From Colletes latitarsis (taxonomy: Eukaryota > Arthropoda > Insecta > Hymenoptera > Colletidae): a stretch of 64,000 bases of DNA. The stretch lies in the NCBI RefSeq assembly GCF_051014445.1, contig NC_135141.1, positions 11,346,001-11,410,000 of the forward strand, read 5' to 3'. Of the stretch, positions 11,401-23,456 are shown piece by piece. Position numbers and translations under genes: made by a program. The notes beneath the pieces were generated by a model that was given only the letters and a program-made list of their open reading frames with translations, was not told the DNA's origin and did no database searches. Each line of letters begins with the position of its first letter. Positions within the stretch are counted from its first letter, which is position 1.

Positions 11401-14400
11401 GACATAACCCAAGCCTAAGCGGTGTTATCCTCTAAAATATAGATCGAATACAGGTTTAGTGGACTGTTTCAGTGTGGTACCACATTACTGCGTGACCCAA
11501 ACCAGAAATAGCCCAGGATCTGGCCAACAGGTATGCGAAAAAAGCGAATGTATGAGCCAGATGAGGGCAAATCCCAGCCATAACCCAGACCTAACCGGTG
11601 TTATCCTCTAAAATATAGATCGAAACCAGGTTTAATTGACAGTTTCAGTGTGGTACCTCATTACTACGTGACCCAAACCAGAAAACCCCAGGATCTGGCC
11701 AACAGGTATGCGAAAGATGCGACAGTATGGGACAGATGAGGGCAAATCCCAGAAACAAACCAGACCTAACCGGTGTTATTCTCTAAAATATAGATCGAGT
11801 CCTGGTTTAGTGGACTGTTTCAGTGTGGTACCACATTCCTACGTGATACAAACCAGAAATAAGCCAGGATCTGGCTAACAAGTATGCGAAAGATGGGATA
11901 GTATAAGCCTGATGAGGGCAAATCCCAGACATAACCCTGACTTAACCGGTGTTATCCTCTAAAAAATAAATCGAAACCAGGTTTAATTGACTGTTTCTGA
12001 GAGGTACGACATTACTACGTGATCCAAACCAGAGGAAAACCCAAGATCTGGCGAACAAGTTTGCGATAAATGGGAAAGTATGAGCCAGATGAGGGCAAAT
12101 CCCAGACATAAGCCAGACCTAACCTGTGTTATCCTCTAAAATATTGATCTAATCCAAGTTTAATTGACAATTTCAGTGTGATACCACATTACTACGTGAT
12201 CCAAACCAGAAAATCCCAGGATCTGGCCAACAGGTATGCGAAAGATGCGACAGTATGAGTCAGATGAGGGCAAATCCCAGACACAAACCAGACCTAACCG
12301 GTGTTATCCGCTAAAATATAGATCGAAACCAGGTTTAATTGACTGTTGCAGTGTTGTATCACATTACTACATGATCCATACCAGAAAAAGCCCAGTATCT
12401 GGCCAACAGGTATGCGAAAGATGCGAAAGTATGAGCCAGATGAGGGCAAATCCCGGACAAAACCCAGACCTAACCGGTGTTATTCTCTAAAATATAGATC
12501 GAGTTCTGGTTTAATGGACTGTTTCAGTGTGGTACCACGTTCCTACGTTATACAAACCAGAAAAAGCCCAGGATCTGGCCAACAGATATGCGAATGATGC
12601 GATAGTATGAGCCAGATGAGGGCAAATCCCAGACATAACCCAGACCCAACCGGTGTTATCCTCTAAAATATACATCGAAACCAGATTTAATTGACTGTTT
12701 CAGGGTTATCCAAACCAGAAAAAGCCCAGGATCTGGCCAACAGATATGCGAATGATGCGATAGTATGAGCCAGATGAGGGCAAACCCCAGACATAAGCCA
12801 GACCTAACCGGTGTTATCCTCTAAAATATTGATCCAATCCAAGTTTAATTGACTGTTTCAGTGTGGTACGACATTACTGCGTGATCCAAACCAGAAGAAA
12901 ACCCTGGATCTGGCCAACAGGTATGCGAAAGAAGCGAATGTATGAGCCAGATGAGGGCAAATCCAAGACAAAACCCAGTCCTAACCCGTGTTATCCTCTA
13001 AAATATAGATCGAAACCAGGTTTAGTTGACAGTTTCAGTGTGGTACCACATTACTACATGATCCAAACCAGAAAACCCCAGGATCTGGCCAACGGGTATG
13101 CGAAGGATGCGACAGTATGAGCCAGATGAGGGCAAATCCCAGACATAACCCAGACCTAACCGGTGCTATCCTCTAAAATATAAATCGAAACCAGGTTTAA
13201 TTTTCTGTTTCAGTGTGGTACAACATTTACTACGTGATCCAAACTAGAAAAAGCCCAGGATCGGGCCAACATGTATGCGAAAAATGCGAAATTGTGAGCC
13301 AGATAAGGGCAAATCCCAGACATAACCAAGACCTAACCGGTGTTATCCTCTAGAATATAGATCGAAACCAGGTTTAATTGACTGTTTCAGTGTGGTACGA
13401 CATTACTGCGTCATCCAAACCAGGAGAAAACCCAGGATCTGGCCAACAAGTATGCGATTAATGCGAAGGTATGATCCAGATTATTGCAAATACCAGACCT
13501 AACACAAACCTAACCGTTGTTATCCTCTAAAATATTGTTCAAATCCAGGTTGAATTGACTGTTTCAGTGTGGTACCACATCACTACGTGATCCAGACCAG
13601 TAAAACCCTAGGATCTGGCCAACAGGTATGCGAAAGATGCGAAAGTATGAGCCAGATGAGGGCAAATCCCAGACATAAGCCACACCTAACCGGTGCTATC
13701 CTGTAAAATATAAATCGAACCTAGGTTTAATTTTTTGTTTCAGTGTGGTACAACATTTACTACGTGATCCAAACTAGAATAAGCCCAGGATCGGGCCAAC
13801 AAGTATGCGAAAAATGCGAAGTTGTCAGCTAGATAAGGGCAAATCCCAGACATAACCCAGACCTAAGCGGTGTTATCCTCTAAAATATAGATCGAATCCA
13901 GGTTTAATGGACTGTTTCAGTGTGGTACCACATTTCTACGTGATACAAACCGGAAATAACCCATGATCTGGCTAACAAGTATGCGAAAAAAGCGAATGTA
14001 TGAGCCAGATGAGGGCAAATCGCAGACATAACCCTGACCTAACCGGTGTTATCCTCTAAAATATAAATCGAAACCAGGTTTAATTGACTGTTTCAGTGTG
14101 GTACCACATTACTACGTGATCCAGACCAGAAAAAACCCTGGATCTGGCCAACAGGTATGCGAAAAATGCGAAAGTATGAGCCAGATGGGGGCAAATCCCA
14201 GACTTAACCCTGATCTAACCGGTGTTATCCTCTAAAATATAAATCGAAACCGGTTTAATTGACAGTTTCAGGGTGGTTCCACATTACTACGTGATCCAAC
14301 CCAGAAAACCCCAGGATCTGGCCAACAGGTATGCGAAAGATGCGGTAGCATGTGCCAGATGATGGCAAATCCCAGACATAACCCTGGCCTAACCGGTGTT

Positions 14401-15050
14401 ATCCTCTGAAATATAAATCGAAAACAGGCTGAATTGACTGTTTCAGGGTGGTACCACATTACTGCGTGATCCAAACCAGAAATAGCCCAGCATCTGGCCA
14501 ACAGGTATGCGAATGATTGGAAGGTATGAGTCAGATGAGGGCAAATCCCAGACATAACCCAGACCTAACCGGTGTTATCCTCTAAAATATAAATCGAAAC
14601 CAGGTTTAATTGACTGTTTCAGTGTGGTACCACATTACTACGTGATCCAGACCAGAAAAAACCCTGGATCTGGCCAACAGGTATGCGAAAAATGCGAAAG
14701 TATGAGCCAGATGAGGGCAAATACCAGACATAGCCCGGACCCAACCGGTGTTATCCTCTACAATATAGATCGAAACCAGGTTTAATTGACAGTTTCAATG
14801 TGGTACCACATTACTACGTGATCCAAACCAGAAAAGCCCAGGATCTGGACAACAGGTATGCGATAAATGCGATAGTATGAGCCAGATAAGGGCAAATGCC
14901 TGACATAACCCGGACCCAACCGGTGTTATCCTCTAAAATATACATCGAAACCAGGTGTAATTGACTGTTTCGGTGTTATCCAGACCAGAAAAAGCCCAGG
15001 ATCTGGCCAACAGGTATGCGAAAGATCCGGTAGTATGAGCCAGATGATGG
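8454..15050 (+). repeat. 6,597-bp higher-order repeat, copy 2
   Basis: This copy aligns to 1857-8453 at a constant offset of 6,597 for its entire length with only a handful of substitutions seen by eye: GGCGTT near 2749 against GGTGTT, GACTGTTTCAG near 2793 against GACTGCTCCAG, AAATATAAATC against AAACATAAATC near 9537, GATAAATG against GATACATG near 9991. Homology runs on to about 15078, where GTTATCCTC is replaced by GTTTTCCTC and the sequence switches to a segment resembling 10195. The last 2.2 kb is also the head of the 5,208-bp unit. Confidence 0.93.
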
Positions 15051-18000
15051 CAAATCCCAGACATAACCCTGACCTAACCGGTGTTTTCCTCTAAAATATT
15101 ACCCGAACCCAGGTTTCATTGACTGTTTCAGTGTGGTAGCACATTACTACGTCATCCAAACCAGAAAAAACCCGGGATCTGGCCAACCGGTATGCGAATG
15201 ATGAGAAAGTATGAGTCAGATGAGGGTAAATCCCAGACATAACCCAGACCTAACCGGTGTTATCCTCTAAAATATACATCGAAACCAGGTTTAATTGACT
15301 GTTTCTGTGTGGTACGACATTACTGTGTGATCCAAACCAGAAGAAAACCCAGGATCTGGCCAACAAGTATGCGATAATTGCGAAGGTATGAGCCAGATAA
15401 TTGCAAATACCAGTCCTATCACAAACCTTACCGGTGTTATCCTCTAAGATATACATCGAAACCAGGTTTAATTGACTGTTTCGGGGTTATCCAGACCAGA
15501 AAAGCCCAGGATCTGGCCAACAGGTATGCGAAAGATCCGGTAGTATGAGCCAGATGATGGCAAATCCCAGACATAACCCCGACCTAACCGGTGTTTTCCT
15601 CTAAAATATTACCCGAACCCAGGTTTCATTGACTGTTTCAGTGTGGTAGCACATTACTACGTCATCCAAACCAGAAAAAACCCGGGATCTGGCCAACAGG
15701 TATGCGAAAGTAGCGAATGTATGAGCCAGATGAGGGCAAATCCCAGACATAACCCAGACCCAACCGGTGTTATCCTCTAAAATATACATCGAAACCAGGT
15801 TTAATTGAATGTTTCAGTGTTGTACCACATTGCTACGTGATACAAACCAGAAATAAGCCAGGATCTGTCTAACAGGTATGCGAGAAAAGCGAATGTATGA
15901 ACCAGATGGGGGCAAATCCCAGACTTAACCCTGATCTAACCGGTGTTATCCTCTAAAATATAAATCGAAACCGGTTTAATTGACGGTTTCAGTGTGGTTC
16001 CACATTACTACGTGATCCAACCCAGAAAACCCCAGGATCTGGCCAACAGGTATGCGAAAGATGCGGTAGTATGTGCCAGATGATGGCAAATCCCAGACAT
16101 AACCCTGGCCTAACCGGTGTTATCCTCTAAAATATAAATCGAAAACAGGTTGAATTGACTGTTTCAGTGTGGTACCACATTACTGCGTGATCCAAACCAG
16201 AAATAGCCCAGGATCTGGCCAACAGGTATGCGAATGATTCGAAGGTATGTGTCAGATGAGGGTAAATCCCAGACATAACCCAGACCTAACCGGTGTTATC
16301 CTCTAAAATATACATCGAAACCAGGTTTAATTGACTGTTTCTGTGTGGTACGACATTACTGTGTGATCCAAACCAGAAGAAAACCCAGGATCTGGCCAAC
16401 AAGTATGCGATAATTGCGAAGGTATGAGCCAGATAATTGCAAATACCAGACCTATCACAAACCTAACCGGTGTTATCCTCTAAGATATACATCGAAACCA
16501 GGTTTAATTGACTGGTTCAGTGTGGTATCACATTAGTACGTGATCCAAACCGTGAAAAATCCCAGGATCTGGTGAACAGGTATGCGAAAGATGCGAAAGT
16601 ATGAGCCAGATGAGGGCAAATCCCAGACAGAAACGAGTGCCAACAGGTGTTATCCTCTAAAATATACATCGAAACCAGGTTTAGTTGACTGTTTCAGGGT
16701 TATCCAAACCAGAAAAAGCCCAGGATCTGGCCAACAGGTATGCGAAAGATGCGAAAGTATGAGCCAAATGAGGACAAATCCCAGACATAACCCAAGCCTA
16801 AGCGGTGTTATCCTCTAAAATATAGATCGAATACAGGTTTAGTGGACTGTTTCAGTGTGGTACCACATTACTGCGTGACCCAAACCAGAAATAGCCCAGG
16901 ATCTGGCCAACAGGTATGCGAAAGAGGCGAATGTATGAGCCAGATGAGGGCAAATCCCAGCCATAACCCTGACCTAACCGGTGTTATTCTCTAAAATATA
17001 GATCGAGTCCTGGTTTAGTGGACTGTTTCAGTGTGGTACCACATTCCTACGTGATACAAACCAGAAATAAGCCAGGATCTGGCTAACAAGTATGCGAAAG
17101 ATGGGATAGTATAAGCCTGATGAGGGCAAATCCCAGACATAACCCTGACCTAACCGGTGTTATCCTCTAAAATATACATCGAAACCAGGTTTAATTGACT
17201 GTTTCTGGGAGGTACGACATCATTACGTGATCCAAACCAGAGGAAAACCCAAGATCTGGCGAACAAGTTTGCGATAAATGGGAAAGTATGAGCCAGATGA
17301 GGGCAAATCCCAGACATAAGCCAGACCTAACCTGTGTTATCCTCTAAAATATTGATCTAATCCAAGTTTAATTGACAATTTCAGTGTGATAACACATTAC
17401 TACGTGATCCAAACCAGAAAATCCCAGGATCTGGCCAACGGGTATGCGAAAGATGCGACAGTATGAGACAGATGAGGGCAAATCCCAGACACAAACCAGA
17501 CCTAACCGGTGTTATCCGCTAAAATATAGATCGAAACCAGGTTTAATTGACTGTTGCAGTGTTGTATCACATTACTACATGATCCATACCAGAAAAAGCC
17601 CAGTATCTGGCCAACAGGTATGCGAAAGATGCGAAAGTATGAGCCAGATGAGGGCAAATCCCAGACATAACCCAGACCTAACCGGTGTTATTCTCTAAAA
17701 TATAGATCGAGTCCTGGTTTAGTGGACCGTTTCAGTGTGGTACCACATTCCTACGTTATACAAACCAGAAAAAGCCCAGGATCTGGCCAACAGATATGCG
17801 AATGATGCGATAGTATGAGCCAGATGAGGGCAAATCCCAGACATAACCCAGACCCAACCGGTGTTATCCTCTAAAATTTACATCGAAACCAGATTTAATT
17901 GACTGTTTCAGGGTTATCCAAACCAGAAAAAGCCCAGGATCTGGCCAACAGATATGCGAATGATGCGATAGTATGAGCCAGATGAGGGCAAACCCCAGAC

Positions 18001-18070
18001 ATAAGCCAGACCTAACCGGTGTTATCCTCTAAAATATTGATCCAATCCAAGTTTAATTGACTGTTTCAGT
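12863..18070 (+). repeat. 5,208-bp higher-order repeat, copy 1 (about 30 monomers)
   Basis: Landmarks here recur exactly 5,208 bp later (12863 to 18071, 14268 to 19476, 15250 to 20458, 16582 to 21790, 17444 to 22652). Length fits about 26 long and 4 short monomers. The unit looks derived from the 6,597-bp unit: 12863 to about 15078 is shared with it, 15079-15790 is rearranged, and the remainder follows the 6,597-bp order with at least one whole monomer (175 bp) missing near 16914. The overlap with copy 2 of the longer unit is real and marks the switch from one period to the other. Confidence 0.9.
15079..15790 (+). repeat. Rearranged stretch inside the 5,208-bp unit
   Basis: Four short jumps are visible. 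15079-15210 resembles 10212-10345. Then GAGTCAGATGAGGGTAAATC at about 15214 jumps to the sequence found at 10865. Near 15470 it jumps back to the TTTCGGGGTTATCC short monomer like 10097. From 15590 it again follows 10205-10405. The AAAATATTACCCGAACCC monomer is therefore present twice, at 15101 and 15608, 507 bp apart. The same arrangement is carried in copy 2 at 20287-20998, so it arose before that duplication. Confidence 0.8.
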
Positions 18071-21000
18071 GTGGTACGACATTACTGCGTGATCCAAACC
18101 AGAAGAAAACCCTGGATCTGGCCAACAGGTATGCGAAAGAAGCGAATGTATGAGCCAGATGAGGGCAAATCCAAGACAAAACCCAGTCCTAACCCGTGTT
18201 ATCCTCTAAAATATAGATCGAAACCAGGTTTAGTTGACAGTTTCAGTGTGGTACCACATTACTACATGATCCAAACCAGAAAACCCCAGGATCTGGCCAA
18301 CGGGTATGCGAAGGATGCGACAGTATGAGCCAGATGAGGGCAAATCCCAGACATAACCCAGACCTAACCGGTGCTATCCTCTAAAATATAAATCGAAACC
18401 AGGTTTAATTTTCTGTTTCAGTGTGGTACAACATTTACTACGTGATCCAAACTAGAAAAAGCCCAGGATCGGGCCAACATGTATGCGAAAAATGCGAAAT
18501 TGTGAGCCAGATAAGGGCAAATCCCAGACATAACCAAGACCTAACCGGTGTTATCCTCTAGAATATAGATCGAAACCAGGTTTAATTGACTGTTTCAGTG
18601 TGGTACGACATTACTGCGTCATCCAAACCAGGAGAAAACCCAGGATCTGGCCAACAAGTATGCGATTAATGCGAAGGTATGATCCAGATTATTGCAAATA
18701 CCAGACCTAACACAAACCTAACCGTTGTTATCCTCTAAAATATTGTTCAAATCCAGGTTGAATTGACTGTTTCAGTGTGGTACCACATCACTACGTGATC
18801 CAGACCAGTAAAACCCTAGGATCTGGCCAACAGGTATGCGAAAGATGCGAAAGTATGAGCCAGATGAGGGCAAATCCCAGACATAAGCCACACCTAACCG
18901 GTGCTATCCTGTAAAATATAAATCGAACCTAGGTTTAATTTTTTGTTTCAGTGTGGTACAACATTTACTACGTGATCCAAACTAGAATAAGCCCAGGATC
19001 GGGCCAACAAGTATGCGAAAAATGCGAAGTTGTCAGCTAGATAAGGGCAAATCCCAGACATAACCCAGACCTAAGCGGTGTTATCCTCTAAAATATAGAT
19101 CGAATCCAGGTTTAATGGACTGTTTCAGTGTGGTACCACATTTCTACGTGATACAAACCGGAAATAACCCATGATCTGGCTAACAAGTATGCGAAAAAAG
19201 CGAATGTATGAGCCAGATGAGGGCAAATCGCAGACATAACCCTGACCTAACCGGTGTTATCCTCTAAAATATAAATCGAAACCAGGTTTAATTGACTGTT
19301 TCAGTGTGGTACCACATTACTACGTGATCCAGACCAGAAAAAACCCTGGATCTGGCCAACAGGTATGCGAAAAATGCGAAAGTATGAGCCAGATGGGGGC
19401 AAATCCCAGACTTAACCCTGATCTAACCGGTGTTATCCTCTAAAATATAAATCGAAACCGGTTTAATTGACAGTTTCAGGGTGGTTCCACATTACTACGT
19501 GATCCAACCCAGAAAACCCCAGGATCTGGCCAACAGGTATGCGAAAGATGCGGTAGCATGTGCCAGATGATGGCAAATCCCAGACATAACCCTGGCCTAA
19601 CCGGTGTTATCCTCTGAAATATAAATCGAAAACAGGCTGAATTGACTGTTTCAGGGTGGTACCACATTACTGCGTGATCCATACCAGAAATAGCCCAGCA
19701 TCTGGCCAACAGGTATGCGAATGATTGGAAGGTATGAGTCAGATGAGGGCAAATCCCAGACATAACCCAGACCTAACCGGTGTTATCCTCTAAAATATAA
19801 ATCGAAACCAGGTTTAATTGACTGTTTCAGTGTGGTACCACATTACTACGTGATCCAGACCAGAAAAAACCCTGGATCTGGCCAACAGGTATGCGAAAAA
19901 TGCGAAAGTATGAGCCAGATGAGGGCAAATACCAGACATAGCCCGGACCCAACCGGTGTTATCCTCTACAATATAGATCGAAACCAGGTTTAATTGACAG
20001 TTTCAATGTGGTACCACATTACTACGTGATCCAAACCAGAAAAGCCCAGGATCTGGACAACAGGTATGCGATAAATGCGATAGTATGAGCCAGATAAGGG
20101 CAAATGCCTGACATAACCCGGACCCAACCGGTGTTATCCTCTAAAATATACATCGAAACCAGGTGTAATTGACTGTTTCGGTGTTATCCAGACCAGAAAA
20201 AGCCCAGGATCTGGCCAACAGGTATGCGAAAGATCCGGTAGTATGAGCCAGATGATGGCAAATCCCAGACATAACCCTGACCTAACCGGTGTTTTCCTCT
20301 AAAATATTACCCGAACCCAGGTTTCATTGACTGTTTCAGTGTGGTAGCACATTACTACGTCATCCAAACCAGAAAAAACCCGGGATCTGGCCAACCGGTA
20401 TGCGAATGATGAGAAAGTATGAGTCAGATGAGGGTAAATCCCAGACATAACCCAGACCTAACCGGTGTTATCCTCTAAAATATACATCGAAACCAGGTTT
20501 AATTGACTGTTTCTGTGTGGTACGACATTACTGTGTGATCCAAACCAGAAGAAAACCCAGGATCTGGCCAACAAGTATGCGATAATTGCGAAGGTATGAG
20601 CCAGATAATTGCAAATACCAGTCCTATCACAAACCTTACCGGTGTTATCCTCTAAGATATACATCGAAACCAGGTTTAATTGACTGTTTCGGGGTTATCC
20701 AGACCAGAAAAGCCCAGGATCTGGCCAACAGGTATGCGAAAGATCCGGTAGTATGAGCCAGATGATGGCAAATCCCAGACATAACCCCGACCTAACCGGT
20801 GTTTTCCTCTAAAATATTACCCGAACCCAGGTTTCATTGACTGTTTCAGTGTGGTAGCACATTACTACGTCATCCAAACCAGAAAAAACCCGGGATCTGG
20901 CCAACAGGTATGCGAAAGTAGCGAATGTATGAGCCAGATGAGGGCAAATCCCAGACATAACCCAGACCCAACCGGTGTTATCCTCTAAAATATACATCGA

Positions 21001-23278
21001 AACCAGGTTTAATTGAATGTTTCAGTGTTGTACCACATTGCTACGTGATACAAACCAGAAATAAGCCAGGATCTGTCTAACAGGTATGCGAGAAAAGCGA
21101 ATGTATGAACCAGATGGGGGCAAATCCCAGACTTAACCCTGATCTAACCGGTGTTATCCTCTAAAATATAAATCGAAACCGGTTTAATTGACGGTTTCAG
21201 TGTGGTTCCACATTACTACGTGATCCAACCCAGAAAACCCCAGGATCTGGCCAACAGGTATGCGAAAGATGCGGTAGTATGTGCCAGATGATGGCAAATC
21301 CCAGACATAACCCTGGCCTAACCGGTGTTATCCTCTAAAATATAAATCGAAAACAGGTTGAATTGACTGTTTCAGTGTGGTACCACATTACTGCGTGATC
21401 CAAACCAGAAATAGCCCAGGATCTGGCCAACAGGTATGCGAATGATTCGAAGGTATGTGTCAGATGAGGGTAAATCCCAGACATAACCCAGACCTAACCG
21501 GTGTTATCCTCTAAAATATACATCGAAACCAGGTTTAATTGACTGTTTCTGTGTGGTACGACATTACTGTGTGATCCAAACCAGAAGAAAACCCAGGATC
21601 TGGCCAACAAGTATGCGATAATTGCGAAGGTATGAGCCAGATAATTGCAAATACCAGACCTATCACAAACCTAACCGGTGTTATCCTCTAAGATATACAT
21701 CGAAACCAGGTTTAATTGACTGGTTCAGTGTGGTATCACATTAGTACGTGATCCAAACCGTGAAAAATCCCAGGATCTGGTGAACAGGTATGCGAAAGAT
21801 GCGAAAGTATGAGCCAGATGAGGGCAAATCCCAGACAGAAACGAGTGCCAACAGGTGTTATCCTCTAAAATATACATCGAAACCAGGTTTAGTTGACTGT
21901 TTCAGGGTTATCCAAACCAGAAAAAGCCCAGGATCTGGCCAACAGGTATGCGAAAGATGCGAAAGTATGAGCCAAATGAGGACAAATCCCAGACATAACC
22001 CAAGCCTAAGCGGTGTTATCCTCTAAAATATAGATCGAATACAGGTTTAGTGGACTGTTTCAGTGTGGTACCACATTACTGCGTGACCCAAACCAGAAAT
22101 AGCCCAGGATCTGGCCAACAGGTATGCGAAAGAGGCGAATGTATGAGCCAGATGAGGGCAAATCCCAGCCATAACCCTGACCTAACCGGTGTTATTCTCT
22201 AAAATATAGATCGAGTCCTGGTTTAGTGGACTGTTTCAGTGTGGTACCACATTCCTACGTGATACAAACCAGAAATAAGCCAGGATCTGGCTAACAAGTA
22301 TGCGAAAGATGGGATAGTATAAGCCTGATGAGGGCAAATCCCAGACATAACCCTGACCTAACCGGTGTTATCCTCTAAAATATACATCGAAACCAGGTTT
22401 AATTGACTGTTTCTGGGAGGTACGACATCATTACGTGATCCAAACCAGAGGAAAACCCAAGATCTGGCGAACAAGTTTGCGATAAATGGGAAAGTATGAG
22501 CCAGATGAGGGCAAATCCCAGACATAAGCCAGACCTAACCTGTGTTATCCTCTAAAATATTGATCTAATCCAAGTTTAATTGACAATTTCAGTGTGATAA
22601 CACATTACTACGTGATCCAAACCAGAAAATCCCAGGATCTGGCCAACGGGTATGCGAAAGATGCGACAGTATGAGACAGATGAGGGCAAATCCCAGACAC
22701 AAACCAGACCTAACCGGTGTTATCCGCTAAAATATAGATCGAAACCAGGTTTAATTGACTGTTGCAGTGTTGTATCACATTACTACATGATCCATACCAG
22801 AAAAAGCCCAGTATCTGGCCAACAGGTATGCGAAAGATGCGAAAGTATGAGCCAGATGAGGGCAAATCCCAGACATAACCCAGACCTAACCGGTGTTATT
22901 CTCTAAAATATAGATCGAGTCCTGGTTTAGTGGACCGTTTCAGTGTGGTACCACATTCCTACGTTATACAAACCAGAAAAAGCCCAGGATCTGGCCAACA
23001 GATATGCGAATGATGCGATAGTATGAGCCAGATGAGGGCAAATCCCAGACATAACCCAGACCCAACCGGTGTTATCCTCTAAAATTTACATCGAAACCAG
23101 ATTTAATTGACTGTTTCAGGGTTATCCAAACCAGAAAAAGCCCAGGATCTGGCCAACAGATATGCGAATGATGCGATAGTATGAGCCAGATGAGGGCAAA
23201 CCCCAGACATAAGCCAGACCTAACCGGTGTTATCCTCTAAAATATTGATCCAATCCAAGTTTAATTGACTGTTTCAGT
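18071..23278 (+). repeat. 5,208-bp higher-order repeat, copy 2
   Basis: Near-identical to 12863-18070; one clear difference is CCATACCAG near 19681 against CCAAACCAG near 14473. The match ends at about 23279, where GTGGTACGACATTACTG is replaced by GTCGTACCACATTACTG. The small number of differences indicates that this duplication is among the most recent in the window. Confidence 0.9.
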
Positions 23279-23456
23279 GTCGTACCACATTACTGCGTGA
23301 TCCAAACCAGAAATAGCCCAGGATCTGGCCAACAGGTATGTGAAAGATGCGAAAGTATGAGCCAGATGAGGGCAAATCCCAGACATAACCCAGACCCAAC
23401 CGGTGTTATCCTCTAAAATATACATCGAAACCAGGTTTAATTGAATGTTTCAGTGT
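23279..23456 (+). repeat. Linker monomer between the 5,208-bp units and the restart of the left-edge sequence
   Basis: One monomer carrying GTCGTACCACATTACTGCG and the variant GGTATGTGAAAGATGCG joins the end of the 5,208-bp unit to the copy of position 1. Relatives with the GTCGTACCACA signature occur at about 38610, 42620, 43830, 45040, 50770, 51980 and 58260, so it is a dispersed subtype rather than unique DNA. Confidence 0.75.
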
